Shown here: positions 48,544 through 59,065 of the stretch, one piece after another
How the letters are laid out: every line of letters begins with the position of its first letter
How positions within the stretch are numbered: the first letter of the stretch is position 1
NCBI GenBank assembly: GCA_022570795.1
Contig: JAKUDP010000023.1
Coordinates: 620,001-684,000 of the forward strand
DNA length: 64,000 bases
Direction: 5' to 3'
From: Sphaerulina vaccinii
Taxonomy: Eukaryota; Ascomycota; Dothideomycetes; Mycosphaerellales; Mycosphaerellaceae
Program-made: the position numbers and the translations under genes
Notes under the pieces: generated by a model
Database searches by the model: none
What the model was told of the DNA's origin: nothing
Seen by the model: only the letters and a program-made list of their open reading frames with translations

Positions 48544-48619
48544 AAGCCTTGTCCTGGGCAAGGCCTCTTACAACGATCAGGAAGCCTTGTCCTGGGCAAG
48601 GGCTCTTACAACGATCAGG
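48544..48619. repeat. 38-bp tandem duplication
   Basis: Two adjacent copies of AAGCCTTGTCCTGGGCAAGG followed by (C/G)CTCTTACAACGATCAGG... with a period of 38 bp. The copies differ at about one base, so the duplication is recent. Confidence 0.92.
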
Positions 48620-49069
48620 AAGACCAAACAGGTCAATTCTCAATTGAAAGAACAGCTGTGGACAGGTCCTGCTTTACCACAGTACTCTTGTTGTTGGACG
48701 ATCGACATGTCAGAATCGACCCAAAGCGATATTCATTGCGACACTTGCAACAGCACAACTCCGGACAATGTATACGATTGCTCTATTTGTATCCCGAGTA
48801 CCACAGGAAGTCCCTACAAAGAATTGTCATCGATACATCGCTGTTCAATATCGAAAATGTCAGAAATCACACATATCGGACACTCGACAGTCTTCAACAT
48901 TAAGCAGCATGCTAGAACAAAAGAGAGGGTCTTCAGGAGCATGTTCGAATGCACGAGGCGGTGTAGAACAGCCTAGGAGAGACGTGGTTTGAGCAAAAGT
49001 TGGCCAAAATGGACAAAAAAGATCGTATTACCGTATATTGAGTACGGAATAGCTCACAGATAGCTGAAG
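48620..49069. other. no gene recognised
   Basis: 450 bp with short plus-strand frames and no motif, between the 38-bp duplication and the tRNA relic. Confidence 0.35.
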
Positions 49070-49140
49070 TGCATCAGCCGTGAATCGAACACGGGGCCCG
49101 TCGATGGCAACGACGGATTTTACCACTAACTAATCGATTG
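49070..49140 (-). pseudogene. decayed tRNA-Gly (GCC)
   Basis: On the minus strand the 3' three-quarters matches eukaryotic tRNA-Gly(GCC): AGTGGTAAAATCCGTC, anticodon loop GTTGCCATC, then GACGGGCCCC, a paired T arm (CCGTG TTCGATT CACGG, box B intact) and the acceptor 3' strand CTGATGC plus discriminator A. The 5' end should read GCATCAG to pair but is CAATCGA, leaving about four of seven acceptor pairs (one a wobble), and the D-stem bases are also changed. Length is the canonical 71 nt. I read it as a pseudogene with an altered 5' end. Confidence 0.75.
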
Positions 49141-50290
49141 TCAGAAGCCGAACGGGCGATGGTGATGATGCTGTACTGAACTTACACCACTGATGCCGTG
49201 TGATTGGTGAAGGAATACGATTTCTGACTAAATATGGACCCTCAGAACATGCCAAACTAGCAGGCCAGCACCTGTGGTCCACTCCACTCGTTCCTCCGTA
49301 ATGATGTCGACGATATTGGAAAAGTGATCGATAAATTCACTTCGAAACCAAGACGATTGATCGTGCATGCAGGCGAATTCCACAGTCAACCAAGACAACC
49401 TCTACAATGTTGTACGATCAATCCATAGGAAACAAGAAAACCATTGGAGTAGTGTTTCGAAAAGATCAAGATTTGTGCATCAGGTGAAGACGCGGGAGTC
49501 TCGTAAATCTTGGCCTTGGCATCATACTTCCACCTCATCCGCGCTCTTCTACGACACTTCCAACATCGACATTCATCACCATCTTCTATCGCCGCTGCTT
49601 ACGCGACTCGCAACGCGCGACATGGTGTTTTCAACTCCCGAGCAACTTCGTTTCTTTGATGAGGCTTGCGCGTAACGACGAGAAGGGCTGCATCTCAGCG
49701 ATACCGCGCATCGCAGAGTATGTAACCTCTGTGTTGCGCCTTCTCATTCCACAGGACTCGGTACCGGCACATCACAATCGATGCAGCGTCCCAAGAACTC
49801 TCTGGACGCTCGTGGCTGCATATGCCAACAAGATCAGCTGTCAATTTGAGGTCCGTCAGGCTGTAATCGACATCGATAACCGATGAGAGAGATTGCTCCT
49901 GCTGGGTGCAAGACGAAGAAGAACACAGGTCAGGTTCAATGAGAGTGGCTCAGGTACCGAAGAATCGCAAGGAAGCCCTCTATCGCCAACTTACGAGATG
50001 CGCCATGTTCTCAATCTTGAAGTGCCCGTGCCATTCTTAGTTGAGTGGGATCTGCAGGCTGCTTAGAAGTGCCAACGGAGAGTTCAAGGAGACTATATGG
50101 CAGGTCGTGCGATGTATTGGTGCTATATGCTCTGCCTAAGTTGCATGGTTGTAGTCGGCCGTCTTGATCTACCAGTCAGAAAGCACGTGAAGGAGAGTGA
50201 GAGCGATTGACATGTGCTGCACGGTCCTGCTCACAATCAGTACCCGTCATAAGCCAATCCTCGGCGCAATGATACGAACCAAGTGATTGC
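49141..50290. other. no gene recognised
   Basis: 1.15 kb with short plus-strand frames (49367-49675 and 49656-49886) that may be relics; no domain or signal peptide. Confidence 0.35.
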
Positions 50291-50572
50291 TCAGACACAG
50301 CATCTATAGTCTTTCCCAGACTTGACACTTGGACATCCGGAGTCCCAGAGTTTACTCTCATAGCCAGATGGACACTCCTTGCCTGGACACATGCAGATAG
50401 CTGGCTTCTTCTTCGTACCAAGTGAGCCACAGGTGACCTTTCTCTTGAACAGATCTCCTGCTGGATCTGCGAGGATACCGGCTTCGGATTGTGCCTCAGG
50501 TCCGGCGACAGGGTTGGCAATGGCTACAAGCGCCAGAGCAAGCATTGTGGTCATGAGTTGAGCTGGCTTCAT
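50291..50572 (-). CDS. small secreted cysteine-rich protein with Kex2-type propeptide
   Basis: Single exon of 93 aa from ATG 50572, chosen because it opens the signal peptide MKPAQLMTTMLALALVAIA; a longer in-frame extension upstream lacks one. A short acidic propeptide (about 20-44) ends in Lys-Arg (43-44), a Kex2 site. The mature part, about 49 residues, has cysteines at 48, 60, 62, 67, 80, 91 and 92 with a C-x-C and a terminal Cys-Cys, and is basic (KKK at 54-56). This pre-pro-Cys-rich layout is shared by fungal antimicrobial peptides and candidate effectors. No family assigned, and an odd cysteine count leaves one unpaired or a dimer. No intron seen. Confidence 0.75.
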   Translation of the reverse strand: MKPAQLMTTMLALALVAIANPVAGPEAQSEAGILADPAGDLFKRKVTCGSLGTKKKPAICMCPGKECPSGYESKLWDSGCPSVKSGKDYRCCV

Positions 50573-51595
50573 GGTGTTGTCTGTGGTGATCGTTTGTTGT
50601 GTAGGCGCTGATGGTCTTGAAGTTTGGATGTACTCGTTTGTCACTGAGCGATGCTGACGGTGAGAGAGCACTACTTATGCCTACTCAGGCTACTCAGGTC
50701 GCTCTGCATCATAGGCTTCGAGTTTCTAGACTTCCTGACATGCGCTCACAATGCTCAGCAGTCCGAGCATCGCCGTCTTCATCAAGCTCTTCGCGCCCTA
50801 TTAGCGCTACCGCGACGGAAAGCGACATGTTCCAAGCACGTCCAGTCGAGCTTCTAGCCAAATGAGCTCTCCGCGTCAAGTCACCGTTCAGCAAATGGTC
50901 ACACCATGTCTGCCATACTGGTATGAAGTGAATACCTGCTTGCTGTGGGCAACGCACGAGGCCTGGAATGCCGGCGGCTTATGGTTCAACATCATTGGCA
51001 CCACCATCAGTAAGTCAGACATTCTATCGAATGCTGTCCTACCATGGCTTTACGGCGGTCTCAAAGACTTGCTTTGTGTGCAACCTGCCAAGCGGCCACG
51101 CGAAAGCGAATGGTATGTCCAATACGAAGTACTACACTCGGCTGACGGGACTTGTCTATGGGCTATGGATACATGCTAGGGGAGCTGGAAGCCATGGAAG
51201 AGGCTTCATGACATGCGTAATGTCGCATGGCCTAGTTGCCATGGACGAGCACGCAGGGAGGGGGATCTCGCGGGACCATGCTCACAGGACATAAGGCGCT
51301 CTCCAAGCCGCAATGATGCACCATTATGAGCTGCCCGAAGCTGGAGTGTAGAAGCAGCACAACGATGAAATGGAAAACCGAAGTGCGCGTGGTGTGTCCG
51401 ATCAAGACGACTTGATGAGCTCTGCCAATTGAAGAGAATCTACAGAATTACAAGCCAAATGAATCCTGGACATCACGTTCCACCAGGAGAGAAGCTCAGT
51501 CCGAACAAGAAGCTTCCATGGAAGATTCATACTGAAATCCAACCTCAACGCGTCAATCCTGCCTCATGCCATCACCCGACGTATCACCGCACACA
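50573..51595. other. no gene recognised
   Basis: 1 kb between two minus-strand secreted-protein genes. A 105-codon plus frame at 50862-51179 lacks any motif. Confidence 0.4.
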
Positions 51596-52107
51596 CTAGT
51601 AATAACAGGGACATCCCCCTCCAGGAGCAGGACAGATATACGTCCCAGAAGAGTAGGTAAAGTACACTCCATCAATCGGGCAAGCGTAGCAACTCTCGTA
51701 ATCGCAAGTTGGTGGTTGAGGGTTAGGATACAGTGGGTAGAACGGAACCGGGAAGAATGGCGGTGGTCGACAGCCAGGTAGATACGGATTGTAGTCGCAT
51801 GGGTTGGTGTACGGCGGGATGACGGGGATGATAGGATCAGGTTGTGGGTTGAAGCAGCCTGGTAGGATAATGTCTGAGCCTGGACCGGGACATCGTAGTT
51901 TGCTGAAGTCGGGAACGGCATCGGCTTGGGTTTGCTGCTGGACTTGAGCGTCTTGCTGAGCCTGGTCCTCACGAGCTTGCAGGATCTCTTTCAAATGTTA
52001 GTCGGGTAACGGTCACACTCGCTGCTCTTGTGTTCTCTTACTGGGCCAGCGACTACGCCACTAACGCCGACAGTTGTCAAAATGGCAGCGATGTACTTGA
52101 CTTGCAT
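51596..52107 (-). CDS. secreted Pro/Cys-rich protein
   Basis: Exons 52042-52107 and 51596-51985 give 151 aa. The 56-bp intron has a GTAAGA donor, a CGACTAAC branch motif and a GAAAGAG acceptor; the AG two bases earlier would break the frame. Exon 1 codes a signal peptide, MQVKYIAAILTTVGVSGVVA. The mature start is Gln-rich (QQDAQVQQQTQ), followed by Pro/Tyr-rich repeats of the form NPxxPGC and FxPxPFYPLYPNP, then a Cys-rich end (CDYESCYACPIDG, CPAPGGGCPCYY). Ten or so cysteines. A cell-wall-associated or extracellular structural role would fit, but no family is recognised. Confidence 0.72.
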
Positions 52108-52568
52108 CGTTGCAATGGACTCGTATTGCTCTTGCTCGACATAGCGACATGTTGAGATAGTAGGAATGTTCTATATGTATGCGAAAATAGCCTCGTCAAC
52201 CCGAGGAGCGAGAAGCGAGGAGAGTAACATTTATGTGAACAACATTGGTGTTAAAGGGAAGTCTCGTGTCCTATGCATTCTACAGAAGCGGTATCATTGC
52301 ATACCTGCCATATCGACATTCAACGGAACTTTGTTGTATTTTGCTTGGTATTGCCAGATCCGATAACTCGGTAAATGCGCTCGGTAAACCCGGCATGCAA
52401 CTCCATTTCCACACCAAGGGAATCTAGGCGACTCAGCTCTGCTTCGAGCAGCGTAGACAATGTCCAGCACTGGAGAAGCGGCAACGACCTACTTCCTCGA
52501 CCTTTAGGATATCTTCTCTTGGCAGTGCTTGTTGGAGTCGCCAGCACCCACCTCATCCTGTCTTTTGA
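52108..52568. other. intergenic, no gene recognised
   Basis: About 460 bp between two minus-strand genes. Promoter of the Pro/Cys-rich gene and 3' UTR of the FAD oxidase gene; no other signal. Confidence 0.35.
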
Positions 52569-54488
52569 TCATTGAAGCTTCATAAAGCCTCTCCAGAGAC
52601 CAAGTCGAGTGAACACGCCCTTTGGGTCGACAGCTTTCTGGATGTCTCGCAGACGCTGAGCGTTGGCCTCTCCATATCCAGCAAAGACTTCATCCGCTTG
52701 GCCAGCCCAGGCATAGTTCATGTACCGATAGTCCCGCGCCACACCATGTGTTAGAGCCGCAGAGCTGACTCGATCAACGACATTCCTGGTCATGTCGCAG
52801 ACAGCCCAGTCTCCTGCGGCAGATCTCCAGCCAGTGGACACGAGGGTTACTATCAGGCAGATCAGTTGTCAGCTCTAGGATTGGATCTGTTGGGCTAACT
52901 CACGGAACAGTGGCCCATCCTCATTGTCCAGGCCAAGAGCGTTACCGCCTCGTTGTGTCATTGCCTCGAGAGCAGTCTTATGAATCGGGTATGTGATGAA
53001 GATGGGCGTGACACCTTCGACATCTCGTACCAGGACTGCTTCTTCTCGGAAGACAGCTAACGCATAGCTCAGAAGTTCTCGGGAAGGCGCGACTGTGAGT
53101 GTTCCGAAGAGGTTGCTATGAGATGGTGTCAGTATCTCGCAGATGCTGGGTAAGATGAGGTAGTAACAAACCGTGTTACTCCAAGAGGCGGCGATCTAGC
53201 CAGCATGGACATCGGACCAATCCTCGCATTGCGCGATACTGCAGGGATCTTGTCAAGCGACTCATATACAGAAGCATTGGCAATCGGTTTCGCATAGCGC
53301 TGTGTGCCCGATAGTGCAAAAGTGCCAGATGTTGTGTTGTAACTGTACGCCATATCGTAGCTCGCATCCAGATCGCTGGAAAGTGCTGGGTCTGTCCAGA
53401 GATCATAGATTCTGTCGAGGACTTCTTCTCGCTGCGAGTCATTGTAGGAGATCGAGGCCTGGTACAGTTCTCCTTGTGGGAATACCTTGACTGTGAAAGC
53501 GGTCACGATCCCAAAGTTGTTTCCACCGCCACGAAGCGCCCAGAAGAGGTCCGAGTTTGTTGTCTCAGAAGCGGTAGTTATGGTGCCATTGGCAAGCACG
53601 AGCTGTGCGAGACTAATATCAGCGAAAGACAATCGAAGTCTAGAGGAGCTCAAGATGATGGAGCTGTTAGAAACATCTCCGAGAACGTGCAGGCGTGTCA
53701 AAGGCGACGGTCTTTGACCTTATCGCCGCAGTGGCTCCGAGCTGAGTGAAAAGTCGGGAGAAGACCACGCCTTCGAAAAGGTGCTTTGCTTACCTCATAC
53801 TCGAAGATTTTGTCCAAAGCCCAGCCATATCTGTTCGAAAAAGGAGAAGTGCCTCCACCGAGAGCATGTCCGCCAACACCAACAGATCCTACTCTTCCAC
53901 CGACAAAGCTGAGGTTGCGAGGATCGAGTTGTTGATATACTTGTCCAGAATCTGCGCCCCCGCCAATTCGAGCAGACTTGCTGTCAGCTGCAACTTCCAC
54001 GTCGATAATGAGACCAAGGTCTATGGTGACACCACCGACCGAGCTTGAATCATCTGGACTTCGCGAGTGCCCTCCACCTTTCACTGCGAAGCGACACCAG
54101 TTATCGGTGAGTACTTGCAAGATGGAGGACACCTCAGTGGCATTGGCAGGCTCAACTCGACAAGCTGGACGGGTCTCTTGCTGTTTGGCATCCCAGATTG
54201 TAAAGTTGTCGTTGTCTGGATAGTGGAGATGCTCAGGTCCAAAGGCAGCATCGAGCTGAGCGCACTGTGCAAGATGTCAGGCCTTTGATGAGTGAAGTGC
54301 TTTTAGGTCATACCTACAGCTTGCGTGCAACTTCCAGTATTGGTTGCGTTCGTTGCGGTCTGCTGGCGTGGCACTATTGCTGGATGAATGCTAGATCGAA
54401 AGTCTTTCGGTCGTATCATGTCATTGAGCTGGCATGAAACCAAGGGACCGAAGGCCGCACCCGCGAGCAACGATGAAACGATGAGCAT
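52569..54488 (-). CDS. secreted FAD-linked oxidase (BBE-like, PCMH FAD-binding)
   Basis: Five exons: 54318-54488, 53794-54264, 53172-53602, 52904-53115 and 52569-52849, giving 521 aa. Signal peptide MLIVSSLLAGAAFGPLVSC. The FAD-binding domain spans CRFAVKGGGHSRSP and GRVGSVGVGGHALGGGTSPFSNRYG (about 115-210), with WALRGGGNNFGIVTAF (about 235-250). The BBE-type C-terminus is YMNYAWAGQADEVFAGYG...LRDIQKAVDPKGVFTRLGLW. Such enzymes oxidise alcohols, sugars or alkaloid-like substrates with O2; specificity cannot be read. GGHS holds the His used for covalent FAD in relatives. The second intron is 191 bp, much longer than the others (53-69 bp), and one donor is GTTTGT. Divergent to the broken aldo-keto reductase 478 bp away. 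Confidence 0.88.
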
Positions 54489-54966
54489 CGTGAAGCTGTA
54501 AAGCTAGTAGTAGTTGCCATGTCATTGACCGACCGTCTGCGCTCATATATCGAGAATGCCATCAGTCTTCCACGGATTTGCCCAGCATAGAGATGTGCGT
54601 GCCATGGCGCTGGTGTCACACTGCAACGCAGGTGCGAGTGAACTTCGGACATTGAAGCCTTCTGAGCCACACATATGTTGTGCTTTGAATGAGCAGTAGA
54701 ACTGTGGACCTGTTTTCAAGCCAACCAGACTAGGGCTTGGCTTGGCATGGTCGTAGTGACGCTACGTGCGTACGCTTCGTAGAGTGCGGCCGCCCCAACG
54801 CATTGTACCGAGCAAGCGGGTCTGTGTGCGATGAAGATGGACTTAACAAGCGGTCTCCGACCCGCAAAGATCATTGCTCTGAAGCAGACTGTGGCGCCTG
54901 GCTTCGATTATAAGTCGAGCCAGCAAGCCTTTCGAGTGACAACCGGTCTTGTCAATCACCATCAGC
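54489..54966. other. divergent intergenic region (FAD oxidase and AKR)
   Basis: 478 bp between two divergent genes; no motif assigned. Confidence 0.35.
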
Positions 54967-56255
54967 ATGTCCTTCTTCCAACCTCCTCCCAAGCCCAAAA
55001 GCGCCCTAGGCGTGCACCGCATCCTCTCCTCATCCGCTGGCATCAAAGTCTCGCCGTTATGCCTTGGTACATGAACTTCGGCGACGGCTGGAAAGCCTTC
55101 ATGGGCGAGTGCAGCAAAGAGACTTCCTTCGAAATCCTTCGAAATCCTTGACAAGTTTTACGCGCTCGGCGGAAACTTCTTGGATACTGCCAATGCATAC
55201 CAATCTGAAGAGTCAGAGGAGTGGCTTGGAGAGTGGAAGGAGGCGAAGAAAGTGAGGGATCAGATGGTGTACGTCTTCTGTCGCCTTCAGTCGTATCGTT
55301 TGCTGGAAGTATTAGCGCGCTAATCATCGTTTCGCAGTGTCGCGACGAAGTACACGACCGGCTATGTTTCTCACCGCCGAGACGAGATCCCCATCCAGTC
55401 GAACTACGTTGGTAACTCGATCAAGAGCTTGAGACTTTCCGTCGAAGCCAGTCTGCAAAAGCTCCGCACCTCATACATTGACATCCTGTACGTCCACTGG
55501 TGGGACTTCACAACCTCAGTCGAAGAAGTCATGCAAGGTCTCCACGGTTTGATCATGTCCGGCAAAGTCCTCTATCTCGGAGTCTCAGACACTCCAGCTT
55601 GGATCGTGGTCAAAGCAAACGCGTATGCTCGAAGCCATGGCCTGAGACCTTTCTCTGTGTATCAGGGAAGGTGGAACGCTGCATCGAGAGACATTGAAAG
55701 AGAAGTTGTGCCAATGTGTCGGGACGAGGGCATGGCTATTGCACCTTGGGCTCCGCTAGGCCAGGGAAAGCTGAAGACTGCTGAGGCAAGAGATGCTGAG
55801 CATGTTGGTGCTGCTAGAGCTGGTGGTAAGGCGACTGAGGATGAGATCAAAGTGTCAGACGCGTTAGAGAAGATTGCCAAGGAGAAGAGTACTTCTCTTC
55901 ATGCTGTTGTGAGTTCTTTCCCGCATTATTGTGGATGGAGCTAAGGTACTGACTCTTGCTCCAGGCGCTTGCATACCTAATGCACAAGACTCCTTATGTC
56001 TTCCCGATTGTCGGCCAGCGGAGTGTGAAGCACTTGGTGGCTAATGTCGAAGCCCTCGGCGTTTCGATGTCGCCAGAAGAAGTCCACGAGATCGACGGAG
56101 CTATCAACTTCGACGCTGGCTTCCCCACGAACTTCATCTTCCGCGGCACGACGTATCGCACAGACTCGACAGCGGGTGATGTTGGACTGACCACTGCTGT
56201 GGCACATATCGAGTCTGTTCCACATCCTGCTCCGATCACACATCGCCAGGGCTAG
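54967..56255 (+). pseudogene. aldo-keto reductase (aryl-alcohol dehydrogenase/norsolorinic acid reductase-like), frame-disrupted
   Basis: Coding blocks 54967-55268, 55338-55908 and 55965-56255 carry an AKR: LCLGT...MNFGDGW near the start, GGNFLDTANAYQSEESE (catalytic Asp and Tyr), SYIDILYVHWWDF (His), AIAPWAPLGQGKL and VFPIVGQRSVKHL (cofactor site). Introns of 69 and 56 bp have GTACGT and GTGAGT donors. Exon 1 has two lesions. One base is missing in GGTAC-ATGAAC near 55070, putting TGA in frame. At 55130-55149 a 10-bp sequence CGAAATCCTT is tandemly duplicated, which shifts the frame back. The 60-bp block between the lesions keeps family-like codons in the shifted frame. The rest looks functional, so the damage is recent or reflects assembly errors. 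Substrate unknown. Confidence 0.8.
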
Positions 56256-56350
56256 GAGGTTGTTGCAATGGTCTGTAGTATCTGTGTGGCAATAAGCTGT
56301 ACAACAACACATCTGGGTATCTCGCTCAAACACAAAGCTGAAATGCCTCT

Positions 56351-58039
56351 TCAGTATGAATCCTGTCTCCAACTTCCTCTCACCTTCTTCCAGTCTTCCA
56401 CATCCTTCTGACCAGTGCCTGTACTCGTCATGCCCAACCCTCTTTCCACCCATTCCTGACTGCCCATCTCAGTCAGTCGACTCAGTGCTCTCGCAAACGC
56501 GAAAGCTTCCTCATCGCCAGTGAAGAAGCTGCTCTTCTTCATAGAGTCCATGTTCATGCCCAGATCATCCATCATCATCCTCATGGCATCGTCCACATCA
56601 CTTCCAGGCTGACTCTGCTGTTCATTCTTCTTCTTCGCAGCTGCTTTCACTCTTTTGTCTGCATTGACGGTGCTAGCAGCATCGTCGAGCATGCTGTCGA
56701 TCTCGTTCCGAGACATGAAGAGTTGTGTCAACGGTACAGCAGTGGTTAGGACGAGCTTCGCGCGAGACTCGTATACTGCGTCGAGGAACGTGATGAAGCG
56801 GCGAGCCAGATCTCGTGACCGATAGTTCATGCCTGGGACATCTGTGACAACGAAGGCATCGTAGTGTTGGACTAATTCGAGGTAGTCAGCTGCACCAGTC
56901 GCGGAGCCGATCAGTTCATTGAAGGTGAACCAACAGGCCTTTCCCGAGGCTTTCGGTACGGCAATGTCGCGGCCCCAGACATGCTGGACTTCAGGATGAG
57001 GCGGATCGTTCTCAAAGTCGCCCAAAAACTTGAACCAGTGTTCGGCGTGTCTCGTGGAGGTTGCGTCGAGAGGGTGGTGGTATACTCCAGAAGGTGGCCG
57101 CGGAATCTTTCGATAGTCTGTCGTTGAGTCGAGGTTGAGTATGCGAAGTTGATCGAGAAGTAGGTTGATGCAAGGCACGAAAGACTCGCGCTGGATTCCA
57201 TTCTTGTAGAGTTCCGTAGGGTGTCGATTCGAGGTGGTGACCAGGACTGTCCCGTGCGCCATCAAGCTCTCGATCAGTCTGCGCAAGATCATAGCATCAG
57301 CCACATCTGTGCACTGAAACTCGTCGAAGCACAACACTGAAGCCTTTTCTGCAATCTCGGCTGCAACGAACGGGATACAATCTATATCCGAGCCATGTTG
57401 CATCTTCATCTTGTGCAGCTGTTTATGCACATCCTGCATGAAGTTGTGGAAGTGAATCCTGGTCTTATGCGTGATGTTGTCCGGTAAAGTGTCGTAGAAG
57501 AGGTCCATCATCATCGTCTTCCCGCTCCCTACATCTCCGTACATGTAGATACCCTTTGGCAAGTCCGGTCTCGCTCTCATAACCAGCTGGCTGTCTCCAG
57601 CTCCCCCGAACAACGAGCCAAACAGGCCACTCTTTTTCTTCGGCTGCAACGACTCGATTGTAGGCTTGACGACCTCTGGGGGCACGTAGTTCGCCAACAC
57701 ATCGTGGAGATCTTGCAGAGACTGTATAAGCATCCGTTGATGTTCGTCGTCCCTCAATCGTCCAGACTGCACTCGAGCATCGTATTCTGCTATGGGCCCT
57801 CGTCCAGTATAGCCCTCTTTACGAACGTCCACCTGTGTCGACATACGCCTCCGGCTCTTCCGTTGTTCTTGCCATGGCCGTACTGCGAGAGGCAGCAGCA
57901 GAGTGGGTCTGCGAGCAAGTCTCGTCCTGTCTTTTGCCAGACACTCCGAGCATATCGTCCTGCGCTGCTGTCGAGCAAGCTGAGGTCTCGTTGCGCGAAG
58001 CAGACTCCGCAGAACTCTCACTGCTTCCGGCGAAGCCAT
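56351..58039 (-). CDS. afg1: AFG1-family mitochondrial ATPase
   Basis: Single-exon frame; ATG 58039 gives 562 aa and was preferred over a longer frame because it opens a basic presequence (MASPEAVRVLRSLLRATRPQLARQQRR). AAA-type ATPase: Walker A GDVGSGKT, Walker B VLCFDEFQ, then TTSNRHP and NYRSRDLARRF typical of AFG1/LACE1. The sequence IHFHNFMQDVH is a family signature. AFG1 helps remove misfolded or unassembled mitochondrial inner-membrane proteins, including cytochrome oxidase subunits. The C-terminal part (about 470-562) has a Met/Asp-rich, probably loose stretch before EEAFAFARALSRLTEM, which is conserved. It ends about 95 bp from the 3' end of the convergent aldo-keto reductase. Confidence 0.95.
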   Translation of the reverse strand: MASPEAVRVLRSLLRATRPQLARQQRRTICSECLAKDRTRLARRPTLLLPLAVRPWQEQRKSRRRMSTQVDVRKEGYTGRGPIAEYDARVQSGRLRDDEHQRMLIQSLQDLHDVLANYVPPEVVKPTIESLQPKKKSGLFGSLFGGAGDSQLVMRARPDLPKGIYMYGDVGSGKTMMMDLFYDTLPDNITHKTRIHFHNFMQDVHKQLHKMKMQHGSDIDCIPFVAAEIAEKASVLCFDEFQCTDVADAMILRRLIESLMAHGTVLVTTSNRHPTELYKNGIQRESFVPCINLLLDQLRILNLDSTTDYRKIPRPPSGVYHHPLDATSTRHAEHWFKFLGDFENDPPHPEVQHVWGRDIAVPKASGKACWFTFNELIGSATGAADYLELVQHYDAFVVTDVPGMNYRSRDLARRFITFLDAVYESRAKLVLTTAVPLTQLFMSRNEIDSMLDDAASTVNADKRVKAAAKKKNEQQSQPGSDVDDAMRMMMDDLGMNMDSMKKSSFFTGDEEAFAFARALSRLTEMGSQEWVERGLGMTSTGTGQKDVEDWKKVRGSWRQDSY

Positions 58040-59065
58040 TCCGCCCGATTGTTTTCGTGATGACCAGCACTGTACCTGGTTACCACGCTTCCTAAGCTCA
58101 GGGCATACCCAAAAGTTCCAGATCGGTTTTGTCTCTCCTCTTCTTAGGGATAAGAGTACACAGCTGCCTCCAAGCCACCCATATAATCGCTCTCCTCGCA
58201 CAGCCGACGTACCCTGTGCTCGCAACTCCTGGTAGGACGGGTAAAGGAAGCACAAGAGAAGTATGAAGAAGAGGCTCAAGTCATCTGCCGCCGGCCAAGG
58301 TTTCAGGTCCTCGGCACGGAAAACGTGGGCAGAGTGTGGATCCTTCACACTTCACACTTCACATTCTTCTCGCTCCTGCCGTCCTACATTATTGTCACAT
58401 GCAAAAGATCTCACCATGGTACACCATACGCCTGGGCAGTCTGGCTAAGTCGAGGGCAGAGTCTGGCCCGCTTATGATCGATGAGAGACCTGAGAGACCT
58501 GAGAGACCTGCCTGCGTCAGACTCTGAACGGTGGAGTCTCTGGCTTCGCGATGCACATTCGCTACGGGCGGCGCGGTAGTAATCAGATTGGGCGAGGAAG
58601 AAGGCGGCAGGAGGACTCCGTTCGCGAGTCACTCTGCAACTGCAATGGCTGGCGAATTTGCGATATGGATATGCTGCCACAGTCATAGTGAGTCTGGTGG
58701 TCAGGGCGAACTGCGCCACTCAGGTTGAAGGTGTGATAGTGTCTGGATATCGTGGGAGGTCTCAGAGGAATCGCAACCTCTCGAAGTCGTCCATTGTTCC
58801 AAGACGAGTGTTACGCTGATGTCGTCCTCATGTCGTAGCATTAGTATTCTGGTCCCGAGTCACATCAACCCATACTGTAAATGAGGCACAATGCAAGGGG
58901 ATGAAAGGGTAGAACTGGACAAGATGCAGGGTCAAACGTCGCCGTCGTCAACCAGGTTTTCCAACCCGATCGTCGACAGCATCATTTAAATTTCAGTTCA
59001 GTTCAGTAAGGTATATGGCAACACATATCTCTCCCAACGCCTCTGTCGACAACTCCGAAGAGCTC
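58040..59065. other. no gene recognised
   Basis: 1 kb holding the AFG1 promoter. A 9-bp unit AGAGACCTG is repeated three times at about 58484-58510, and TTCAG three times near 58992. The rest has no gene signal. Confidence 0.4.

Noticed and set aside
58040..58348. Longer N-terminus for AFG1 (start at 58348)
   Set aside because: The extra 103 residues are unlike the family and lack presequence character; the ATG at 58039 gives a good mitochondrial leader.
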